A DNA stretch of 12,394 bases, taken from positions 1 through 12,394 of the forward strand of contig USGG01000059.1 of NCBI GenBank assembly GCA_900554215.1, written 5' to 3'. This DNA is from an uncultured Megasphaera sp. (GTDB lineage Bacteria > Bacillota > Negativicutes > Veillonellales > Megasphaeraceae). The notes under the pieces were generated by a model. That model ran no database searches. It worked only from the letters and a program-made list of their open reading frames with translations, and was not told where the DNA came from. This document shows, piece by piece, positions 1-4,632 of the stretch (its first letter is position 1; each line of letters begins with the position of its first letter). Made by a program: the position numbers and the translations under genes.

Positions 1-370
1 CGATGCTGCTTCCCGGAGCCATGACGATGTGGCGGCACGATAAGGCGATGAGAGCGCCTGCCGACCAGGCCCGCGACTTGACGAAAGCAATCGTCGGCAG
101 GGACGTGCTCCGCAGCATATCCCGTATTTTCAGGGCGCTGTCCGCCCTGCCGCCCATGGTGTCGATAGACACGACAACGGCTGTATCGCCCGTTTCTTCC
201 GCCAGCTCCAGGCCCCGCCGCACGAGAGCGGCCTGGCTCCCGTCAATTTCACCGGAAATGACGATAGCCCGCACCGAATCGGCCGCCTGAACAGATGGCA
301 GCGCAGCCGCCGAACATAATATAATGAACCATCCAAGTACAACTAACCAAATGCGCCGCACTGCACTCAT
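1..370 (-). CDS. NfeD-like membrane-bound ClpP-class serine protease (N-terminal part, cut by window edge)
   Basis: The reading frame opens at ATG 370-368 behind GGAGG and runs off the left edge, leaving 123 codons and no stop. Residues 1-30 form a signal peptide: basic MSAVRR, a hydrophobic core, and a likely cleavage after VQAA. The mature part begins with a ClpP-like fold: a VVVSIDTMGG strand-turn (about 65-74), then ADSALKIRDML, then WSAGALIAL (102-110), where Ser103 matches the catalytic serine of the NfeD/SppA-like clan. In the NfeD1b family this domain faces outside the membrane, cleaves hydrophobic substrate segments, and is followed by membrane helices and an OB-fold NfeD domain; those would lie outside the window. 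It starts 15 bases after the stop of the upstream 133-residue gene, so the two are probably co-transcribed. Family assignment comes from motif recognition; the product beyond residue 123 is not visible. Confidence 0.8.
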   Translation of the reverse strand, partial: MSAVRRIWLVVLGWFIILCSAAALPSVQAADSVRAIVISGEIDGSQAALVRRGLELAEETGDTAVVVSIDTMGGRADSALKIRDMLRSTSLPTIAFVKSRAWSAGALIALSCRHIVMAPGSSI

Positions 371-385
371 AGGCACCTCCTTGTA

Positions 386-787
386 TCACTCCTCACCTTC
401 CGGCACGTCGACGCACCGGAAATATCCGGCCTGCCGCAGCGTATGCAGCTCTTCCTGCGACAATGAATGAGCCGCCTGCTTTTCCAATTCCTCTATCGGC
501 TTGGCTTCCATCGCGCGAACGCGCTCCGCCACGGCCTCGTATACGGCGGCCGGCTTATTTTCTTTCATCCATTCCAGCATATGATCCAGCCACTTCCGGC
601 ACGACCACGATTCGTCGCCGTGATTATGGCCGCGCAGGATCTGCACCTGTTCCTTTTCCGGAATTTGAGATAAAAACCAGTTCCATTTTTCCCGAGCAAT
701 CACATAGCGGTACATGGCGTCCACATCGCGCAGATGCCGTTCATGCAGCTCTAATGTATATCTCGACCAAAATAAACTGAGCGTCAT
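386..787 (-). CDS. Hypothetical protein, 133 aa, first gene of the operon with the NfeD-like protease
   Basis: I do not recognise this protein. The chosen start is ATG 787-785, because GGAGG lies at the right distance just upstream; an in-frame GTG at 802-800 is just before that Shine-Dalgarno sequence and would leave it inside the gene. The product is 133 residues with no signal peptide or membrane segment, so it is probably cytoplasmic. It is rich in charged residues, Trp and His: LELHERHLRDVDAMYRY near the N-terminus, then REKWNWFL, RGHNHGDESWSC in the middle, and a helical acidic C-terminal half (ERVRAMEAKPIEELEKQ) ending in CVDVPEGEE. The His/Cys cluster (HNHGDESWSC) could bind metal, but that is a guess. 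A good promoter sits about 40 bases upstream and the NfeD-like gene follows after 15 bases. Confidence 0.75.
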   Translation of the reverse strand: MTLSLFWSRYTLELHERHLRDVDAMYRYVIAREKWNWFLSQIPEKEQVQILRGHNHGDESWSCRKWLDHMLEWMKENKPAAVYEAVAERVRAMEAKPIEELEKQAAHSLSQEELHTLRQAGYFRCVDVPEGEE

Positions 788-827
788 AAGGACTACCTCC
801 ACTTACTAAAGTATATTTGCCTTATTT

Positions 828-856
828 ATTATACGTTTCCACACCCGGCAGGTAAA
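828..856 (-). promoter_or_regulatory. Promoter of the 133-aa protein/NfeD-like operon
   Basis: On the minus strand the -35 box TTTACC (856-851) and the -10 box TATAAT (833-828) are separated by 17 bases. Transcription would start near 821, about 33 bases before ATG 787. The perfect -10 and ideal spacing make this the best candidate for the operon. Confidence 0.6.
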
Positions 857-922
857 TACCTTCTTTTTCAAAAAAAATTCCCGCCGAAGCGCATATACCA
901 TATGTATCTGCGTATTATCCTT

Positions 923-952
923 ATTATACTAAATCTACAACTTGTATCGCAA
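923..952 (-). promoter_or_regulatory. Possible second, upstream promoter of the same operon
   Basis: On the minus strand TTGCGA (952-947) and a perfect TATAAT (928-923) are 18 bases apart, just beyond the yfbR terminator. It would give a leader of about 130 bases before ATG 787. It is in tandem with the promoter at 828-856; either or both could be used. Confidence 0.4.
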
Positions 953-961
953 AATATTTTT

Positions 962-1008
962 ATAAAAAAATAAGGCTTGCCGATCGAAAACCGGTAAACC
1001 TTATTTTC
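962..1008 (-). terminator. Intrinsic terminator of the trpS-yfbR operon
   Basis: Inverted repeat AATAAGG-C-TTGCCG / CGGTAA-A-CCTTATT with one internal mismatch and one G-T pair. Read on the minus strand, the stem is followed by a run of seven T. It lies 20 bases past the yfbR stop. Confidence 0.8.
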
Positions 1009-1027
1009 TATCTCTTTAAAAGTCCTG

Positions 1028-1612
1028 TCAGCCTGAATGATTCATTTCATCCAGAGATAAGGAGAAGCTCGGCGCATAGTCAGCCAAAAACATATCAACC
1101 TCCGGCATGCCCAGCTGCTCCAGCCGCGCTTTCAGCGATGAGAAGGCCTCGGCAAACTCGCGGTTGCCCGCCGCCAGTTCCTGTCGGCACTTCAAATATG
1201 CGCTCAGCGTATCGGCCGCCTTGACAAAGGGCCACGCCGGGTCCTCCTCGGCGCCGCAGATGAGCGGTTTATAATGGGCATGCAATTCCTCCGGCAGCGT
1301 CTGAACCAGCTTTTCCTGGGCCATAGCTTCCACGTCGCCGTAGGTACGGCGCATCTTTTCGTTGAAATATTTGACCGGAGTCGGCATATCTCCCGTAAAG
1401 ATTTCCGCCGCATCATGATACATAGCCAGCACGGCAGCCTGCTTCGGGTCCGTGCGGCCGCCGAAATGCAGGTTGCTGAGAAGGCAGAGATGATAGGCGA
1501 TCATGGCCGTCTGCAGCGTATGCTCTTGGATATTTTCTTCCTGCGTGTTGTGCATCAGGCTCCAGCGACGAATGAACTTCATCCGCGCCAGCAGCGCAAA
1601 GAAATGGCTCAT
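1028..1612 (-). CDS. yfbR: 5'-deoxynucleotidase YfbR, HD-domain hydrolase
   Basis: This 194-residue protein matches the Escherichia coli YfbR family along its whole length. YfbR removes the phosphate from deoxyribonucleoside 5'-monophosphates and so adjusts dNTP pools in the cytoplasm. Visible signatures are SHFFALLARMKFIRRW at the start with Arg16-Trp17 (sugar recognition in the family), metal-binding His31 in QEHTLQ, the HD pair His66-Asp67 in AMYHDAAE, Glu70, Asp75 in TGDMPTPVKYF, and the fourth metal ligand Asp134 in VKAADTLSAYLKC. The C-terminus PSFSLSLDEM is also typical of the family. ATG 1612 follows the trpS stop by 9 bases, and its Shine-Dalgarno (AAGAGG) overlaps that stop, so translation is probably coupled to trpS. 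A terminator follows, so it is the last gene of the T-box-controlled operon. Confidence 0.93.
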   Translation of the reverse strand: MSHFFALLARMKFIRRWSLMHNTQEENIQEHTLQTAMIAYHLCLLSNLHFGGRTDPKQAAVLAMYHDAAEIFTGDMPTPVKYFNEKMRRTYGDVEAMAQEKLVQTLPEELHAHYKPLICGAEEDPAWPFVKAADTLSAYLKCRQELAAGNREFAEAFSSLKARLEQLGMPEVDMFLADYAPSFSLSLDEMNHSG

Positions 1613-1621
1613 GACGGCCTC

Positions 1622-2608
1622 TTATTTCCGGTTCAGGCCCATAGCACGGACGACTTTTTCGTACGTTTCGCTGGCCTTGGCATGAGCCTTCGCCGCACCT
1701 TTATCGAGAATTTCGTCCAATTCCGGGTCGTTGACCAGCTGGGCGTAGCGGGCCTGAATTGGCTCGAGGGCGGCGATTACGGCTTCGGCCACGTCCTTCT
1801 TGAATGCGCCGTAGCCCTTGCCGGCATACGCCGCTTCGACTTCTTCATGGGTACGATCCGTCACGGCCGAGAAGATTTCAATCAGGTTGGAAATACCCGG
1901 CTTGTTTTCCCTGTCATAGTGGACGGAGTTTTCGCTGTCCGTCTGGGCCCGCTTGATTTTCTTTTCAATGGCCTTCGGTTCGTCGAGCAGATAAATCGTC
2001 GCCGTCGTATTGTCGTCGGACTTACTCATCTTCTTCGTCGGTTCCTGAAGGCTCATGACACGCGTGCCGTCGTGGCCCAGGTAAATATCGGGAATCGTAA
2101 ATACTTCACCGTACAGGCGGTTGAATCGCTGCGCCAGGTCGCGGGTAATTTCCATGTGCTGTTTCTGGTCGTCGCCGACGGGCACGTAATTGGTCTGATA
2201 CAAGAGAATGTCTGCAGCCATAAGAGGCGGATAGACAAGCAGGCCGGCAGGAATCGAATCGCCCCGCTTCGACGCCTTATCCTTGTACTGGGTCATACGT
2301 TCCAGCTCGCCTACGTAAGACTGGGTCATCATAATCCAGCCCAGCAGGGCGTGTTCCGGCACTTCGGACTGTACGAACAGCGTGGATTTTTCCGGGTCGA
2401 GGCCCGATGCGATGTAAATAGCCGCCAGAGCCCGCGTCCGTTCATGGAGAAGCTTCGGGTCCTGCGGCACCGTAATGGCGTGCTGGTTGACGACGCAGTA
2501 ATAGCATTCGTTGCCGTCCTGCATCTTCGAAAAATTGCGCAGGGCGCCTAAATAATTTCCCAATGTAAGATTGCCGCTCGGCTGAATGCCGGAAAAAATA
2601 ATCGACAT
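1622..2608 (-). CDS. trpS: Tryptophanyl-tRNA synthetase
   Basis: A 328-residue class Ic synthetase that charges tRNA-Trp in the cytoplasm. The ATP-binding signature is PSGNLTLGN (residues 10-18), the usual TrpRS form of the HIGH motif. The tryptophan-recognition segment AADILLY holds Asp132, which in the Bacillus enzyme hydrogen-bonds the indole nitrogen. GDDQKQHMEITRDLAQRFN (145-163) is the family block, and KMSKS is at 193-197 followed by SDDN. Length and motif spacing are normal and complete. ATG 2608 is preceded by AGGAGG about 9 bases upstream. The gene is led by a T-box riboswitch with a TGG specifier and followed after 9 bases by yfbR, so both are expected to rise when uncharged tRNA-Trp accumulates. 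Confidence 0.97.
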   Translation of the reverse strand: MSIIFSGIQPSGNLTLGNYLGALRNFSKMQDGNECYYCVVNQHAITVPQDPKLLHERTRALAAIYIASGLDPEKSTLFVQSEVPEHALLGWIMMTQSYVGELERMTQYKDKASKRGDSIPAGLLVYPPLMAADILLYQTNYVPVGDDQKQHMEITRDLAQRFNRLYGEVFTIPDIYLGHDGTRVMSLQEPTKKMSKSDDNTTATIYLLDEPKAIEKKIKRAQTDSENSVHYDRENKPGISNLIEIFSAVTDRTHEEVEAAYAGKGYGAFKKDVAEAVIAALEPIQARYAQLVNDPELDEILDKGAAKAHAKASETYEKVVRAMGLNRK

Positions 2609-2920
2609 AGTATCATCCTCCTCAAATTCAACACATTGCTATGCTATAAAAAAATCCTTCCATCCCTCTATGATAGGGACGAAAGGAAAGACATTTCCGC
2701 GGTACCACCCTGGTTGGCAAGCTGCCCGGCTCATACGCGCACGTTTCATGCGCTCTTCCTCATAACGGCGGAAGTCCCGGCGGCGCCTACTCGTCGTTCA
2801 GACCGCATCTCCCGGGCCCATTCCCGCCTGCGTCCTCATGTCGGCCTTCCACTGCCGCCGGCTCGCTGCAAAGGGTGCCGCAAGGGTACTTGCTCCCGTT
2901 CATTGACATTCTCTATTACG
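2609..2920 (-). promoter_or_regulatory. T-box riboswitch leader of trpS (tRNA-Trp sensing)
   Basis: The transcribed leader is about 310 nt. The T-box sequence AGGGTGGTACCGCG lies at 2712-2699; its TGGT bulge pairs with the 3' end of uncharged tRNA. Stem I contains an AAGTA element, a conserved AGCGAG segment and a distal hairpin with CAGTGGAAG. The specifier is TGG at 2820-2818, followed by a purine and a CCC that pairs with GGG upstream, the normal place for the codon. Only tRNA-Trp reads TGG, which fits the downstream trpS. The terminator hairpin is annotated separately. Confidence 0.92.
2647..2688 (-). terminator. Regulatory terminator hairpin of the trpS T-box
   Basis: CCTTTCGTCCCT and AGGGATGGAAGG form a 12-bp stem with two G-T pairs and a 7-base loop, followed on the minus strand by seven T. 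The 5' arm overlaps the region that would pair with the T-box sequence in the antiterminator, as expected for transcription attenuation. Confidence 0.88.
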
Positions 2921-2926
2921 TTCAAT

Positions 2927-2955
2927 ATTGTATATCCTGCCCATCCCCTTGTCAA
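2927..2955 (-). promoter_or_regulatory. Promoter of trpS-yfbR
   Basis: Perfect -35 TTGACA (2955-2950), 17-base spacer, -10 TACAAT (2932-2927). The start point near 2920 leads directly into stem I of the T-box leader. Confidence 0.85.
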
Positions 2956-3025
2956 GCGCCGCAGCAGCACCGATTTAAGGTCATGCCATGCCTCCATCGT
3001 ATTTCTTGCCATAAAAGGCAAGCAT

Positions 3026-3054
3026 TAGACATGGCCTCATTTAAAATCTATAAT
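3026..3054 (+). promoter_or_regulatory. Candidate upstream promoter (P1) of the metallophosphatase gene
   Basis: TAGACA (3026-3031), 17-base spacer, perfect TATAAT (3049-3054) on the plus strand. It would start transcription about 97 bases before ATG 3158, upstream of the MerR-type promoter at 3087-3117. It resembles an ordinary housekeeping promoter and could provide basal expression. Confidence 0.5.
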
Positions 3055-3086
3055 GTAATTAGTAAGAATCGCCCATACAAAGGTTC

Positions 3087-3117
3087 TTGACTTAAAGCAA
3101 ACTCCATGTGATATGAT
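3087..3117 (+). promoter_or_regulatory. MerR-type promoter/operator (P2) of the metallophosphatase gene
   Basis: TTGACT (3087-3092) and TATGAT (3112-3117) are 19 bases apart, longer than the 17-base optimum and the classic geometry of MerR-activated promoters. The spacer contains CTTAAAG-N4-CTCCATG, an imperfect dyad. From 3086 the sequence matches the promoter of the MerR-family gene at 9502 in 21 of 23 bases (TCTTGACTTA-N-AG-N-AAACTCCAT), which points to control by that regulator. Confidence 0.65.
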
Positions 3118-3157
3118 AAAGTTCATCTCAGGATATACGCCGCAAGGAGGGCTGCAA

Positions 3158-4462
3158 ATGAATAAAAAGAAACTGTTGAAACGAATTGTTCCCGTATTGC
3201 TCATCGCCTGTGCCGCCGCGTACGCCTTCATTCCCGGCGTCAAGACGGCAGCCCAGCAAAGCCTTCGGACAACAAAGTCCCTGGCCGCTCATTACGAACT
3301 CACCAGCAATGTAGACGCCATGAACATCCGCCAGGTCATTACGGAAGACAGCGAGACGTCGCGGACCGTCATGTGGCAGTCGGCGATGGCCGAAGACGAC
3401 GCTGTCGTAGAATATCATGAGCAGGGCCAGGACGAGGTCTACGCCGTCGCGGCGACGAGCGAAGCCTTTACAGACGACGGCGTAACGACGTATATCCATA
3501 AAGCAACGCTGACAGAACTGTCGCCCGGCACAGCCTACGAATACCGCGTCGGCTACGGCCAAAAGCGAAGCGCCTGGATTCGCCTGCACACGGCAGAAGG
3601 AAACGAATTTAAGGCCCTGATATTTCCCGACTCACAGTCCAGCGATTACAGCGTATGGGCCGCCACGCTGGACCCGGCCTGGCAGGCTCATTCCGACGCC
3701 CAATTCGCCATCTCCATGGGTGATCTCGTCGACAACGGCCAGGATCATTACCAGTGGAATGCCTGGTTCGACGCTGCGGAGGATATGATCAGCAAGATCC
3801 CCATCGCGCCCGCCATGGGAAATCACGAAACGTACAACCGTGACTGGAAGATCCGCATGCCCGAAGCCTATCTCCGCCTGTTCTCCCTGCCGGCCAACGC
3901 GCCTGAGCCGTATCGGAACCAATTTTATTCCTTTGATTACGGCGACGTCCACTTCGTCGTCCTCAACACGCAGATTTCCGAAATGGCCCAGTTCCAGCCC
4001 AAGCTACTGGAAGATGAAATGGACTGGTTCCGCCAGGACATGGCTCGCACGACAAAGAAATGGAAAGTCGTCGTCATGCACAAGGACGTCCTGCAGTACG
4101 GATTCCAAAACCGCCCGCAGCCCCGCGAAGAAGGCTTTTCCGAAGAAGGCCGCCAGTGGATGCCCCTCTTTGACGAATACGGCGTCGACGTCGTATTATC
4201 AGCCCATCTCCACAGCTATCGTGACCGCGGCCATATCCGCAATTTCCAGCGCGATGCTTCAGGTCCGCTGTACATCCTGACGGGCGTAGCCGGCAGCGTC
4301 CAATATCCCGGCCTATGGAAAAACCATTCCCTGGACGAATACGCAGCGCCTCAGCCGGAAACGGAAAACTACCTGGTCATGGAAGCCTCCGACGATACCC
4401 TTACCTTTACGGGGTACCTGCCTTCCGGAGAGGAACTCCATACCGTCTCTATCAAAAAATAA
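3158..4462 (+). CDS. Exported calcineurin-like metallophosphoesterase (purple acid phosphatase-like)
   Basis: A 434-residue protein. ATG 3158 is chosen because AAGGAGG lies 7 bases upstream; longer in-frame starts lack one. Residues 1-30 are a basic stretch plus a hydrophobic segment (MNKKKLLKRI, then VPVLLIACAAAYAF), so it is secreted or N-terminally anchored and works outside the cytoplasm. Residues about 55-147 resemble the beta-sandwich domain that precedes the catalytic domain in purple acid phosphatases (TSRTVMWQS, LSPGTAYEYRVG). The catalytic domain follows: FPDSQ (Asp158, Gln160), GDLVDNG (Asp189), GNHE (221-224, Asn222 and His223), VVMHKD (His308), and SAHLHSYRDR (His350, His352), all metal ligands or catalytic residues of the family. 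The last block has SAH where most members have GH, and DSQ stands where GDxG is common. It likely hydrolyses a phosphate ester outside the membrane; the substrate cannot be read from sequence. Single-gene unit with its own terminator. Confidence 0.88.
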   Translation: MNKKKLLKRIVPVLLIACAAAYAFIPGVKTAAQQSLRTTKSLAAHYELTSNVDAMNIRQVITEDSETSRTVMWQSAMAEDDAVVEYHEQGQDEVYAVAATSEAFTDDGVTTYIHKATLTELSPGTAYEYRVGYGQKRSAWIRLHTAEGNEFKALIFPDSQSSDYSVWAATLDPAWQAHSDAQFAISMGDLVDNGQDHYQWNAWFDAAEDMISKIPIAPAMGNHETYNRDWKIRMPEAYLRLFSLPANAPEPYRNQFYSFDYGDVHFVVLNTQISEMAQFQPKLLEDEMDWFRQDMARTTKKWKVVVMHKDVLQYGFQNRPQPREEGFSEEGRQWMPLFDEYGVDVVLSAHLHSYRDRGHIRNFQRDASGPLYILTGVAGSVQYPGLWKNHSLDEYAAPQPETENYLVMEASDDTLTFTGYLPSGEELHTVSIKK

Positions 4463-4479
4463 TCGTATCAGTCTGCACG

Positions 4480-4517
4480 GCCCTTCCCCAACGGTACGCC
4501 CGGGGGAGGGCTTTTTT
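4480..4517 (+). terminator. Terminator of the metallophosphatase gene
   Basis: GCCCTTCCCC and GGGGGAGGGC form a 10-bp GC-rich stem with one G-T pair and a 12-base loop, followed by six T. It lies 17 bases after the TAA. Confidence 0.9.
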
Positions 4518-4574
4518 GCAGTACATCGCAGCATACTCGCAACGCCGATATCCTGCAGCCTTCCCTTCAATAAC

Positions 4575-4611
4575 AAAAAACATCCCGCCTGACGAAAGAA
4601 CAGACGGGATG
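4575..4611 (-). terminator. Terminator of ileS
   Basis: CATCCCGTCTG and CAGGCGGGATG form an 11-bp stem with one G-T pair around a 9-base loop; on the minus strand six T follow. It lies 21 bases past the ileS stop, facing the convergent terminator at 4480-4517. Confidence 0.9.
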
Positions 4612-4632
4612 CATACGAATAGAATATGTTAC

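Noticed and set aside
1274..2551. Plus-strand open frame of 425 codons
   Set aside because: Antisense to trpS and the start of yfbR, both clearly real; no independent start signal or recognisable domain.
3005..3022. Hairpin CTTGCC/GGCAAG as a terminator
   Set aside because: Only 6 bp, no T tract on either side, and it lies between two divergent promoters.
2636..3028. Plus-strand open frame of 130 codons
   Set aside because: It lies over the trpS T-box leader and promoter, which explain the sequence fully.
3113..3157. Longer N-terminus for the metallophosphatase
   Set aside because: The earlier in-frame start has no ribosome binding site and would put the promoter -10 box and the AAGGAGG inside the gene.
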